A stretch of DNA of 28,881 nucleotides from Chrysochromulina tobinii (taxonomy: Eukaryota > Haptophyta > Prymnesiales > Chrysochromulinaceae): NCBI GenBank assembly GCA_001275005.1, contig JWZX01002097.1, positions 1-28,881 on the forward strand, in the 5' to 3' direction. Position 1 is the first letter of the stretch. Each line of letters begins with the position of its first letter. Both the position numbers and the translations under genes were made by a program. Positions 7,995 through 16,564 of the stretch are shown here, one piece after another. The notes under the pieces are model-generated. The model was not told where the DNA came from, searched no databases, and worked only from the letters and a program-made list of their open reading frames with translations.

Positions 7995-9068
7995 ATGTCA
8001 GAGCCGGTGGGCCATGTACACAGCAGCAGCACGCCGAGACGGGGCGACGTTTTGGTTTGCAATGGTGCGACATCACATGGCATGCGAATGGACGGTCGCT
8101 GGCCACTTTTGGAGAAGCGCCGGATTCTGTTTTCGCAAGGGATGAATGCGATCGGCCATCTCCAAGGCATGGAGGCGCTCTCGGTTCACGCTTTCTCTTC
8201 TGCGATTGCGCGCGCCCAAGGCCCAGTCACAGTGCTGGACATTGGCGCAAATGTCGGTGCCTTCACCTTGATTGCCGCCACTCTGGGTGCTCGCGTCGTC
8301 TCCGTGGATATGCAGCCGAAGTGCATGGATATGGTCTACTGCAACGTGAGGGCAAACAATCTGACGGCCGAGCTCCACCTGGCCTACGTCGCTCCTGCCG
8401 ACGTTTCGCAAGTGATCCGTGTCCCCGACGACGATTGCGCGACAATGGCAAGCCCGGGAGCTGTCGCGGGGCGGTGGCCGCACGGGCTGCTGGTACGGAA
8501 GTCGAGGATCATCTATGGGATAGACAACCGGACCGACTTGTTGGGCAGCAGGATGCGGCTCGTGGAGGTGCCACCCTTGCACCTCGGCGCCCAACTCGCC
8601 AGCGGCCTCCAGCAATCTCCTCGCGCCTCCGTGATCAAGATCGATACCGAGGGGTATGAGATTGCAGTACTCGAGGCCCTTCGCCCGATTTGGCCGCAGG
8701 TGGACGACGTCATCATGGAGCTGCAGCCGAACGCCTGGACGCACGCCAACGTGACGCTCACGCAAGGGATCCGGACCCTGCAAGAGCTCATGCGCTCTCG
8801 CCGACTCACGGCCGTGACAATGCCGCATGTCGGGCCGGAGGACACAGTCAGCGTCATTGCCGGCTGGAGCCCGTGTGACGTGCCCAGCCTACTGCCCTCG
8901 GAGCCCTCAAGCCTGTTCGTGCCTGGCAAGGGCGTGAAGTCCTCCAGGCGGTTCGGTCTCGAGGGCCTCGAGCACTACGTCATGAACGCATACGCAGGCC
9001 CGAGCAAGCACGGCTGGTTCAATGAGATCCTGCTCACGAGCCGGTGCATGCATCATGCAACTCCCTGA
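7995..9068 (+). CDS. FkbM-family SAM-dependent methyltransferase
   Basis: 357 residues, ATG at 7995, no intron apparent. The SAM-binding motif I reads Val-Leu-Asp-Ile-Gly-Ala-Asn-Val-Gly-Ala-Phe-Thr (residues 80-91), and an acidic residue ends the next strand at Val-Ser-Val-Asp (102-105). The diagnostic FkbM motif Ile-Lys-Ile-Asp-Thr-Glu-Gly-Tyr-Glu (214-222) is intact, followed by Val-Leu-Glu-Ala-Leu. These match the FkbM family, whose members O-methylate sugars or small molecules. In algae the family is greatly expanded and substrates are mostly unknown. No signal peptide is obvious. The divergent sulfotransferase-like gene could hint at joint decoration of glycans, but that is only inference from adjacency. 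Confidence 0.88.
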   Translation: MSEPVGHVHSSSTPRRGDVLVCNGATSHGMRMDGRWPLLEKRRILFSQGMNAIGHLQGMEALSVHAFSSAIARAQGPVTVLDIGANVGAFTLIAATLGARVVSVDMQPKCMDMVYCNVRANNLTAELHLAYVAPADVSQVIRVPDDDCATMASPGAVAGRWPHGLLVRKSRIIYGIDNRTDLLGSRMRLVEVPPLHLGAQLASGLQQSPRASVIKIDTEGYEIAVLEALRPIWPQVDDVIMELQPNAWTHANVTLTQGIRTLQELMRSRRLTAVTMPHVGPEDTVSVIAGWSPCDVPSLLPSEPSSLFVPGKGVKSSRRFGLEGLEHYVMNAYAGPSKHGWFNEILLTSRCMHHATP

Positions 9069-9674
9069 GATGGAGACGCACACGAAGGGCGTCGGGGCGG
9101 GGAGGGAAGAACGGCGCCAACCTGAGCACACCACAATCTTGAAACTGTGTGACACAGTAATCAGTACGTATACATCTTATCACTACATCGCACCGATCCA
9201 AATGTGTATCAATTGCTTATCGGCTATCGTTTGAAGACGATAATTATAGATCCCGGGCGCCGTACGTTGTTTCGGTTGGTATCGACTATCGTCGCGTATG
9301 GAGGGACGGGATGTGCTAGTACATGTATGTGGTAACTTGCCCGGTAAAATGTTCCCAGTTGGTCCAGTCCGGTCGAGGCTACAATTGTATCTGGTATCGC
9401 CGTTACCGTTAACTTATGACAGCATTCCAATTTCTACGTAGTATTCATGGAGATTTATACCCTGAATGGTGAATGACGCCGGGTATCCGGATAATAACAC
9501 GGCTCACGGCCGACTCGCGCTCATCCCCTCCATGGGTTACTCAAACGGCGTCATGGGCGGACTCTCAAGTCTATCACAGTCGAGTCATGGCAGAGGAGAA
9601 GCTGATCGCGCGGCCCAAAGGCCGGCACCCCAACTCCTCCGCTCGTCCCATCCCTTGACATCTGCTTGACGTAA
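9069..9674. other. Convergent intergenic region, no gene recognised
   Basis: The 606-bp spacer lies between the 3' ends of the FkbM gene and the 49-residue-repeat gene. It is moderately AT-rich (about 9140-9470). The ORFs are short, without recognisable domains, and not convincing. No RNA gene was recognised. Confidence 0.55.
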
Positions 9675-10604
9675 TCATTCGACTGGCCTGTTTCGCGCGT
9701 ACCACCCGCCTGACGCTGACGAGGCTCGTACCACCCCGACATAGAGATCGCCCGCCTGCGACGAGGTCACCCCGACGTAAAGAGCGCTCGGCTGCGACGA
9801 AGACTTGCGCAGCACGCGGCCCCAGCGCGTCTCGTGTGGGCCCATGCTCAGCCGCTCAAACGAAGGCGAGACTGCTCGCAGCCGTGCTTGCAAGTCGAGG
9901 TTGCGCTGGAAAAGCGCCTTGGATTCTTGCTCCTTACGCCCCTTCGACGCACGACGAAGGACGGTACGATGCGCCCACATGGCTTCGTCGGTCGCGTCGG
10001 CGTCGTTCCTAGCGCCCTGCCGCGCCACCCTCTGGCGGATCTCGGCGTTTTCACGGGCCAGCGCTCCCGCCTCCTCGATCTTGCGTCGATCGGAGGCCTC
10101 CCTGAGCTGCTGCCTATGCGCCCACGCCGCCTCGTCGGTAATGTCGTCGTCCTCTACGGCAGTGGCCGCCTCGAGCCTCTCAAGCCGCTCGCGGTTATGC
10201 GCCGCGAGATCCTCCAGCTCCTTGGCCTGCCTCTCCTCACTAGCGGCCGCGAACCCGGCACGTGCCTGCCATGCCGCCTCATCGGTCATGTCATCATCTA
10301 CCTTGGCGCCCTGTGCCAGCCGCTGCTGCAGCAGCTCTTTGTTCTCCCTGGTGAGCGTTGCGGCCGCAAGCTCTGTGCGCGCACGCGACGCGGCAGCCAT
10401 CGTCCCACGCGCCTGCCACGCTAACTCGTCAGTGAGGTCATCGTCAGTGCGAGCAGCCACTCCAGGTCCAGCCGCCGCGGTCGAGATCGTCGGCGTGACG
10501 GCAGAGGCCCGTGGGATGAGGACGCTGCTGCCGCCGCGCAGCAGCGCCTCGAAGTCATTATCTTTGCGAGGATCTTGCGCCCACGTTGCATTGCGAAAGG
10601 ACAT
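9675..10604 (-). CDS. Protein with four exact 49-residue coiled-coil repeats
   Basis: 309 residues, ATG at 10604. After a ~50-residue N-terminus come four units. Each starts with an acidic Asp-Asp-Asp-hydrophobic-Thr-Asp-Glu box at residues 54, 103, 152 and 201 (Asp-Ala-Asp-Ala in the last), so the period is exactly 49 with no indels. Each unit continues Ala-Trp-x-x-Arg or His-Arg, then Ala-Ala-Ser/Glu-Ala-Ser and an Arg/Glu/Leu-rich helix resembling coiled coil, ending near Gln-Arg-Leu-Ala. The C-terminus has two Leu-Tyr-Val-Gly-Val copies (275-291) and is Ser/Arg-rich. I do not recognise the family. The repeat looks like a structural or scaffold module. Strand order suggests independent transcription from the downstream decarboxylase gene (394-bp gap). 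Confidence 0.75.
   Translation of the reverse strand: MSFRNATWAQDPRKDNDFEALLRGGSSVLIPRASAVTPTISTAAAGPGVAARTDDDLTDELAWQARGTMAAASRARTELAAATLTRENKELLQQRLAQGAKVDDDMTDEAAWQARAGFAAASEERQAKELEDLAAHNRERLERLEAATAVEDDDITDEAAWAHRQQLREASDRRKIEEAGALARENAEIRQRVARQGARNDADATDEAMWAHRTVLRRASKGRKEQESKALFQRNLDLQARLRAVSPSFERLSMGPHETRWGRVLRKSSSQPSALYVGVTSSQAGDLYVGVVRASSASGGWYARNRPVE
9999..10445 (-). repeat. 147-bp protein-coding tandem repeat, about three to four units
   Basis: At the DNA level the four 49-residue units correspond to a 147-bp period. Starts map to about 10445, 10298, 10151 and 10004 on the minus strand, judged by the Thr-Asp-Glu box. Unit sequences have diverged, but spacing is exact. Confidence 0.75.
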
Positions 10605-10998
10605 CAGATTTTTGGTGGGATTGCAACTTTTGCATTCGTGTCAGAGAAGTTTGCTCATCAGACTTGCATGCAACACATTGTGAGAGCAGGGGCAACAGTG
10701 GTCGAGTCCGGTCAAGGTCGTGCGGCGCCGGTCCACACGGCGTGCTGTGCTCATCTCTACATCTCTGGACCATCCGCTGCCGATCCCGCGATCCGATAGT
10801 GATTAGTGTCCGAGTAACTATGCAGTATCCGATCATGTTGTATTCGATTCGTCCCCGCCCTCAGTGTGTCAGTACCAACGTCTGTGTGTCGTGTGTATCT
10901 TTGTATACATGCATAGTGTGGCCTAGGGAGCCACTATATTTTGCTCTTCGCGCCGGTCCCGCCGCGGCGCGCCAGCGGCGCCCCGCACACTCAGTCAC
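10605..10998. other. Intergenic region, no gene recognised
   Basis: The 394-bp gap holds the promoter of the repeat-protein gene and the 3' end of the decarboxylase gene (both minus strand). A plus-strand ORF through this region is low in complexity and extends antisense into the decarboxylase gene, so it is treated as a shadow. Confidence 0.5.
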
Positions 10999-12258
10999 TC
11001 ACATGCCAAAGGCATCCAAAAAGTCGTCGGCCGTCGCGTTACCGCCATGCACGTCGACCTCGGACGCATCAAACTTGTGCATGCCGCCCGCCACCTTGAC
11101 GCCCTGGGCCTCGAGCGCCTGCATCTTGGCGATTCTCTCGTCCTCCTCCTTCTCCTTCTGCTTGGCCTTGAGGGCGTTCTCCTCAATCTTCTTCTTCATC
11201 TCCGCCGCCTCCTGCTCCTTGAGCGCCTTGAGGTCGAATGCCGGTTCCGACGGTGCGGCGGGAGGGGCCGTGGGGGTGCCCACCTTCTCGCTGGCCGCGC
11301 CGGCGATCTCGGCGAGGATGCCGGCCGCGGCCTGCTGCGGATCAGCCGCCTGCGTAATGGGCCGGCCGACTACCAGGCAGCTTGCTCCGGAAGTGATGGC
11401 GGCGGCGGGCGTCACGACCCGCTTCTGGTCGCCATGGTCGGCGCCAGCCGGACGGATGCCGGGCACGACGAGCACAAAGTCCTTGCCACACGCCTGACGA
11501 ATCGGCTCGATCTCGCGTGCTGAGCAGACCACTCCGTCCATGCCGCACGACTGAGCGAGCTCCGCGAGTCGCACGACCTGTGCCTCCGCGGGCGTCGACT
11601 GCCCCACCGCGGCGAGGTCAGCATCGTCCAGGCTGGTGAGCACCGTCACCGCTAGAAGCTTGGGGCGTGTGCACCCACGCTTCTCGGCGCCTTCCGCTGC
11701 CGCAGCAACCTGCGATGCAAGCATGGGCATGATGAATGAACATCGGAACCGCAGGGGGCAAGGAGATTGACGTACCGCAGCTTTCATCATAGCAGGTCCG
11801 CCACTGGAATGCAAAGTGATGAGGGTCGGTTCAAGCGGTAGGATCGAGTGGATCACGCCGGCGACGGTGTTGGGAATGTCATGGAACTTGAGGTCAAGGA
11901 AAATGGGCGTCGATGGAGCTGCAGCCTTTACAGCAGCGATTCCTTGTGGGCCGAGCGAACCGAAGAATTCGAGACCGAGCTTGATGCCCACGCCGTCTAG
12001 CGCGGCCAGCGACGTACCGAGGGCGACGGCATCCTTTTCGTCGGGCGTGTCGACGGCGACGAAGAGGCGTGGCAGCATCGGAGTGTGAACGTACCAAGTG
12101 AGAACAGGGCTGTTCACACAAGAGACCGTCAGAACATTACGGACCCCAAACGAGACGCGGAGCATGCGCGCCGCGCGCGCGCGCGCGCTTGCTACTTTAA
12201 GGATGGTTTGGGCGTCGCCGTCGGCGGCAGTATAAGCAAGAACGTGGAGCGTCGGCAT
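10999..12258 (-). CDS. pyrF: Orotidine-5'-phosphate decarboxylase (PyrF type) with coiled-coil tail
   Basis: Catalyses OMP to UMP, the last step of de novo pyrimidine synthesis. The catalytic signature Asp-Leu-Lys-Phe-His-Asp-Ile-Pro-Asn-Thr is intact. Leu-Ala-Val-Thr-Val-Leu-Thr-Ser-Leu, the phosphate loop Val-Val-Pro-Gly-Ile-Arg-Pro-Ala-Gly and Val-Gly-Arg-Pro-Ile-Thr-Gln also match bacterial-type PyrF. One phase-0 intron of 66 nt (11710-11775; GTACGT..GCAG) interrupts the frame after Met-Lys-Ala-Ala. It has no stop, so the ORF reads through it. The spliced join restores the family spacing. Family homology begins at Met (base 12078). The ATG at 12258 adds 60 residues rich in Arg and poor in acids, which could be a targeting sequence or UTR. 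The C-terminal ~80 residues form a Lys/Glu-rich coiled coil plus a short tail, absent from ordinary PyrF. No OPRT domain is fused. Confidence 0.9.
   Translation of the reverse strand: MPTLHVLAYTAADGDAQTILKVASARARAARMLRVSFGVRNVLTVSCVNSPVLTWYVHTPMLPRLFVAVDTPDEKDAVALGTSLAALDGVGIKLGLEFFGSLGPQGIAAVKAAAPSTPIFLDLKFHDIPNTVAGVIHSILPLEPTLITLHSSGGPAMMKAAVRQSPCPLRFRCSFIMPMLASQVAAAAEGAEKRGCTRPKLLAVTVLTSLDDADLAAVGQSTPAEAQVVRLAELAQSCGMDGVVCSAREIEPIRQACGKDFVLVVPGIRPAGADHGDQKRVVTPAAAITSGASCLVVGRPITQAADPQQAAAGILAEIAGAASEKVGTPTAPPAAPSEPAFDLKALKEQEAAEMKKKIEENALKAKQKEKEEDERIAKMQALEAQGVKVAGGMHKFDASEVDVHGGNATADDFLDAFGM
11710..11775 (-). other. 66-nt phase-0 spliceosomal intron in pyrF
   Basis: The donor is GTACGT (at 11775 descending) and the acceptor is TCGCAG (ending 11710). 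The length is 22 codons without a stop. Translated, it would insert a Pro/Cys/Arg/Met-rich loop between Met-Lys-Ala-Ala and Val-Ala-Ala-Ala, where PyrF family members have none. Confidence 0.85.
12170..12190. repeat. (GC)n microsatellite
   Basis: An alternating gc run (about 20 bp, slightly interrupted on the left) lies within the N-terminal extension of the pyrF ORF. It encodes an Ala-Arg repeat if that extension is translated. Confidence 0.8.
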
Positions 12259-12483
12259 GGGTGCGTGTCAAAGCTCATAGTTAGCTCATAGTAGGTGACA
12301 ATCCGCCGACGGCAAGTTTTGCCTTCACCGCAACACCCACGCAGCACAAACACCACACAAGAGCGGGACCCTCCTTCCCGCCTGTACCACACCGTTACCG
12401 GCCAATCTACAACGCACGCCCCGAATTCGGTTCTAGAGGTACAGGGTAGGGAGCGTCTACCAAGCCCTACGCCCCTACGGTAC

Positions 12484-14220
12484 CTACCAGGCCCCAGCTC
12501 GAATCGCGTCGTGGAGAGCTTGTTTGAGGGACCAGTCCACCACCACCTCATCATCTCCGAGAGGAACGTCGCCGAGCACGTCGCGGTCGATGATGATGTG
12601 CTCATCAGCCTCAACATGAGGGCCATTGGAGTCGCCATTAGAGGTCTTCTGCACGTCTTCATTCTTCAGCCGCCTGAAGATGGCTTGGGGGTCTGTGGAA
12701 CAACTCTTGCTCGCCAGCTTGTCCTGGTCCTCGCGACGCTCCAATTCATCAGCGATCGCCTTCGAGCCCGCATTCCCCATCGCCTCGGGAGACAGGCTGA
12801 CGAGTTTGAGGGCGTCATTCAGGCACTTGTCCGGGTCTTTCCAGCAGTCCTCCGCCTTCATCTGGTGGTCGGTGTAGTCTTTGGACACGATCGCGAACTC
12901 GCTTTCGGGGCGGGGAAAGCTGCAGTCGAATTCCTTGCCAGTCTCAGCAAACCGGTGGAAGATGGAGAACTGCCTCCCCTTCTCATCTCGTTCGAGAGTC
13001 ACCGTGGCGATCCTCGGATTCTCTTTGAACGACTTGAGCGCGTCCTTCCACGCAACCATCGCCTGTTTGTTCTGCGCCACGTGGCACGGGTTCGGCTCAA
13101 GATCAGCCTTGTTGAGCTGCATCGCAGTGATGCCGTCGATGAACTGCGGGAACATCTTCGTCGAGATCGTGCACTGCTTCTCAGGGCACACGTCGGAGGG
13201 CACGTTCTCACAGATGAGATCGCGGATGCGGAGCAAGTACTCGGAGATGTCGTACTCGAGATCGTCATACAGCGACTTGTAGTTGACTCCTTTGGCGTGG
13301 TTGGCCTCCGCCAAATTCCCGCTACCGATGTTGTCTTTCTTGGTGAGTACGCTGTCGATCTTTTTCTCCATCTTGGGGTTTTCCCTGGAGATGAGCTTAT
13401 GAGAACCTGAATCTGAGTCCGTGTCGAAGATCGCGGGAGGGGGCTTCACGTCCCCGCACTCGTCGATCTTTGCCGTCGTCCACAGCATTTCAGACGCCCC
13501 GAAGCCCTCGCCTACGTCGAAGACGCACGGGTGCGCATCGAGCGCGTTCCCCATATTCGTCGAGCCGGTTCCGTGGTCAGAGACGAGGACGAGCACCGTG
13601 GCACGGATCGGAGGAGGAGGCGATGGAGGCGGAGGAGGCGACGGAGGAGGCGGAGACGGAGATGGAGGAGGAGGCGGAGACGGAGGCGGAGGCGGAGACG
13701 GAGAGGGAGAGAACGGAGGAGGGAACGGAGGAGGAAGCGGAGCTGGGGATGGTCTGACGGGCACCCCTACTTCTTTGAACTTTTGTGCCGGCCCGTGCAT
13801 GGGACTTCCCTTCGATGCGCGATTTGGCACGGCGTGTGCCGGCACTGCAACCGGTATGGCGTGTGCCGGCATGGCGTGGGCTGGCATTGCGATGGGAACT
13901 TCCCTCGAAGCGTGTGCCGGCACGGCATGTGCTGGCGCCGCTCTATCCGGTGCCGTCGACAGTGGTGCGTGTGCTGGCACCGCTTTGGCTGGTGCTTGTG
14001 CTGGCAGCGCTTTGGGCACTGCTGGCACCTTTGCTTTGGGAAGCGGGATGAAATGCGGCGCTGGGATTGCTTGGAACTGGTGATTGGAATGGGCCGCCAG
14101 TGGCTCGAACCTGGACTGCGACGCCACCTGCAGCTGACGCACGTCAGCATCTTCAAGAGCGACGCCTAAAACGCCCACGGCGATGAACGCGATGTACATT
14201 GTGATGTATGCGTTCGGCAT
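12484..14220 (-). CDS. Sulfotransferase-like protein with Ser-Pro linker, paralogue 2
   Basis: 578 residues from the ATG at 14220, chosen because it starts a good signal peptide/anchor (Tyr-Ile-Ala-Phe-Ile-Ala-Val-Gly-Val-Leu-Gly-Val-Ala-like core). The longer ORF from 14298 only adds a polar leader. Segments in order: signal/anchor; Ala-Pro-His repeats (Pro-Ala-His-Ala-Val/Met, about bases 13830-14010); and a ~45-residue Ser-Pro/Pro-rich linker (about 13610-13745) like hydroxyproline-rich glycoproteins. The sulfotransferase-like domain then opens with Val-Ser-Asp-His-Gly-Thr-Gly-Ser-Thr and His-Pro-Cys-Val. The Arg-Ile-Arg-Asp-Leu, Lys-Met-Phe-Pro-Gln-Phe and Phe-His-Arg-Phe blocks, cysteine positions and Ser-Cys-Ser-Thr-Asp-Pro tail match the paralogue at 6395-7762. 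A ~55-residue acidic extension follows at the C-terminus. It is probably a Golgi/secretory type II protein. Substrate unknown. Confidence 0.7.
   Translation of the reverse strand: MPNAYITMYIAFIAVGVLGVALEDADVRQLQVASQSRFEPLAAHSNHQFQAIPAPHFIPLPKAKVPAVPKALPAQAPAKAVPAHAPLSTAPDRAAPAHAVPAHASREVPIAMPAHAMPAHAIPVAVPAHAVPNRASKGSPMHGPAQKFKEVGVPVRPSPAPLPPPFPPPFSPSPSPPPPPSPPPPPSPSPPPPSPPPPPSPPPPIRATVLVLVSDHGTGSTNMGNALDAHPCVFDVGEGFGASEMLWTTAKIDECGDVKPPPAIFDTDSDSGSHKLISRENPKMEKKIDSVLTKKDNIGSGNLAEANHAKGVNYKSLYDDLEYDISEYLLRIRDLICENVPSDVCPEKQCTISTKMFPQFIDGITAMQLNKADLEPNPCHVAQNKQAMVAWKDALKSFKENPRIATVTLERDEKGRQFSIFHRFAETGKEFDCSFPRPESEFAIVSKDYTDHQMKAEDCWKDPDKCLNDALKLVSLSPEAMGNAGSKAIADELERREDQDKLASKSCSTDPQAIFRRLKNEDVQKTSNGDSNGPHVEADEHIIIDRDVLGDVPLGDDEVVVDWSLKQALHDAIRAGAW
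13605..13745 (-). repeat. Ser-Pro-rich coding low-complexity tract
   Basis: A purine-rich ggaggcgga-type repeat on the plus strand encodes runs of Pro interrupted by Ser on the minus strand. It forms the linker between the Ala-Pro-His region and the catalytic domain. The same linker style occurs in the left-edge membrane protein. Confidence 0.85.
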
Positions 14221-14671
14221 GCTCCAACCCTCCTTTTGGGTGTTCGCTTGCAACCAAAAATGGGACAGATCGCCAGAGGTTTGCATGCTCCATGTCAAGT
14301 TTCTTTAGACAACGGACAGGGACCCACGTGTGACGTGGAGTGACCACCGTCGGCTCCGCGTGATGTAGTCGAACGTTTATCATCATGACATTATTTATTT
14401 GCCATGTCGCAACTCGCATGACGCATGTCGATCTACTATGCCATAAACTATCACGATCTATGCGCCGGCTGGCTAACCGGCTGGCGCGCGCGAGCCTCTG
14501 GAGCGCTCTGGTCGGTCGCGCTCCGATCGTACGATGTCGCCGGAGAAGCCGAGCCCTATCCCAGCTGCTCTATCCGTACCAGTCCACTGCCAAGTCCCCA
14601 CATGATCATGTACTGTCGTGTACTGCACACAGTACGCCTTCCATCGTCAGAATGGTGTACGTTATCTCGCA
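14221..14671. other. Intergenic region left of the tandem duplication
   Basis: This 451-bp stretch lies between the start of the sulfotransferase-like gene and the left edge of the duplicated unit. It is likely the promoter of the former. No gene is recognised; the ORFs are short and without family resemblance. Confidence 0.5.
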
Positions 14672-14894
14672 CTTTCTCGCACAATACATGCAGGATTGCA
14701 GCTCGAGGGTCCTGCTCAGAGCTCAGACCATGGTGGCCCGCAGAGATTCCGCACAGGCCGGCAACCGCACATCCACATGCTCCTGGGGCTGGGCCTAAGC
14801 TGGGCCACAGAACGAGGCCTGCGCGCAGCCAGGCCGCGCGCCACCCGAAACAACGCAAGCCGCGCCAAACCAGCCCTGTGACGAACCTCGTCGA

Positions 14895-15984
14895 TCACAT
14901 GCGGTTGAAGTGATTCCCGCCCGTGCTTCCGCCGTGTGTGGCCTTGAGCTCGCGGCACTCTTGGCACACGGCGCAATCCATGCAGCAGTAGTGCACGATC
15001 ATGTCGTGGCATGGTTCGGCCTGCAGTGCGGCGCGGCCGTGCCGGAACGTGCGGGGCAAAGCACACGCATGTAATGCAGAGCAGGAGTGGCAGACAATGT
15101 GAGGGCTCACACGCTCAAATGCCGCGCACCTTCAGGTTGAGCTTGTTGCGGATTGAGGTGCGGTTGCCTGAGGTGACGAAGCACATCATGGACCCACAGG
15201 CCCCGGCGGCGATGATAGTGGCGATTGGGTAATAGAGTGGGGCTGCGGAGACGATCGTGGCGGTCGTGGCGTATTTATAATAATAGATTGCACTGATGGC
15301 CAAGGCGGACATGTTAGCGGCGGGGGGGACAAGCCACCCAAAGAAGCTCTTGTAGCAACACGCCCCGAAGCAATGGCCGAAGTTGCCGAAGGGGAAGTTT
15401 CCTTCCGCCTGCCACACGATCGGAGGGACAGGAGCTGAGAAGAGGGCTCGCGAAGACGATGGAAAGAACGCTATCCTGTGTGTCCTGAAGCACCTTGTTT
15501 TCCATGCGCATGTCGACGAGCATCCCGTAGGCACAGGGGAAGCAGCACCAGACGCCGAGACCTGTACCGAGAGGGAGGAGACATCAGTAAACGACATGAG
15601 GGGGGGGGGCAATGACATGCAACGCAATCCTTTGGGCGTGGATGGGCGCGGGGCGGGAGCGAGTTGTTTTGAGTGGGCTGCAGCTGGGCGCGACGCACAG
15701 ACGGGGAAGTCGTTGAAACACTCAAAGAGACCGGACTGCCAGCCCGTGCTGGGCGCCTGCGTGTACATCTGTTGTGGCGTTGGTGCCTGCATTTGCATCG
15801 TGTTGAAGTTGTTGTCGTTATTGTTGTTGTTGATGATGATTGGGGCTTGGGGGCGGGGCTGCATCATGTTAACGTTGACTTGCTGCGGTGCCACCGGCTG
15901 CGGCGCGTACTGCTGCGGCTGCGGCGCATACTGCTGCTCCATCTGTTCGCCCTGAAGCGGGCCGACATCCAGCTCCTTCTTCAT
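14895..15984 (-). CDS. PLAC8-family Cys-rich membrane protein, copy A (4 exons)
   Basis: Exons (minus strand): 15984-15699, 15561-15494, 15408-15130, 15020-14895. Introns are 137, 85 and 109 nt with GTGCGT/GTGCTT/GTGCGC donors and CAG acceptors, phases 1, 0, 0. The spliced product is ~252 residues. Features in order: a Gln/Pro/Asn-rich cytosolic N-terminus with an Asn run; Trp-Gln-Ser-Gly-Leu-Phe-Glu-Cys, the PLAC8 entry motif; a Cys-Cys-Phe-Pro-Cys-Ala-Tyr-Gly block in exon 2; a ~70-residue hydrophobic segment in exon 3; Arg-Thr-Ser-Ile-Arg-Asn-Lys; and exon 4 with Cys-His-Asp...Cys-Cys..Cys-Ala-Val-Cys-Gln-Glu-Cys-Arg-Glu-Leu. PLAC8 proteins include plant cell-number regulators and cadmium-resistance proteins at membranes. 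The exact role here is unknown. All exons are in frame. Compared with copy B it lacks a ~65-residue N-terminal repeat domain. Confidence 0.87.
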
Positions 15985-16271
15985 CGTCGATCGTGCAGCG
16001 ATCGTGCTCCGTTTTGTTGCGTTTTTGTTCCGACGGCGTTTTCTAGTTACGGAACGAACTTCACCTCCAGTAAGGCCCCCTCCTTCTTCAGGGTGCCTGA
16101 CGTGTTCATGCTTTCCTCACCCTAGGTCCCTCTGCTATCTGCTTTAATTGCTGGGTGCACGATAGCGTCGATCCCCCGTCCGCGGTCCGCCAGAGTCCTT
16201 TGGGCTCCCCGCCGATGCGATGATGGATGAACTCTCACACAGGTCACAGCATGTCACAGCAGAAACTGGTC

Positions 16272-16379
16272 TCAACCAAACGACCTTTCCCATTAAACCT
16301 GACCTATGCCCGGTCGAAAGCCTGGCCTAAAGTCGTGCCAGGCCACCTCGGATGTGCGCCAGCAGCCATCGTCGTCGCG
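16272..16379 (-). pseudogene. Truncated 3' fragment of the DUF4864-like gene
   Basis: This 108-nt segment matches the last 108 nt of the intact gene at 18081-18188, including the stop. It carries a new in-frame TAA where the intact copy encodes Glu of Val-Glu-Trp. It has no upstream coding sequence: the duplication junction at 16379/16380 cuts it off. It is a by-product of the tandem duplication. Confidence 0.88.
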
Positions 16380-16564
16380 CTTTCTCGCACAATACATACA
16401 GATTGCAGCTCGAGGGTCCTGCTCAAGATTCCGCACAGGCCGGCAACCGCACATCCACATGCTCCTGGGGCTGGGCCAGAACGAGGCCTGCGCGCAGCCA
16501 GGCCGCGCGCCACCCGAAGCAACGCAAGCCGCGCCAAACCAGCCCTGACGATCAACCTCGTCGA

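Larger units (their letters stand above)
14672..16379. repeat. Tandem duplication, unit 1 (1,708 bp)
   Basis: The unit begins ctttctcgcacaatacat and contains the 3' flank, the whole four-exon PLAC8 gene A, its promoter, and the last 108 nt of the DUF4864-like coding sequence. It ends within that fragment at gtcgtcgcg. It then abuts unit 2, which restarts with ctttctcgcacaatacat. The flanks and introns of both units are nearly identical by eye. Confidence 0.88.

Noticed and set aside
12295-13410. 371-residue plus-strand ORF and other long plus-strand ORFs over 12.3-14.2 kb
   Set aside because: They lie antisense to the sulfotransferase-like gene, whose frame is conserved with its paralogue. 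The plus ORFs encode low-complexity Glu/Arg/Gly runs.
15115-15984. Single-exon 289-residue ORF for PLAC8 copy A
   Set aside because: It reads through two introns (137 and 85 nt), one not a multiple of three. The spliced model restores the PLAC8 cysteine blocks in order and the same junctions occur in copy B.
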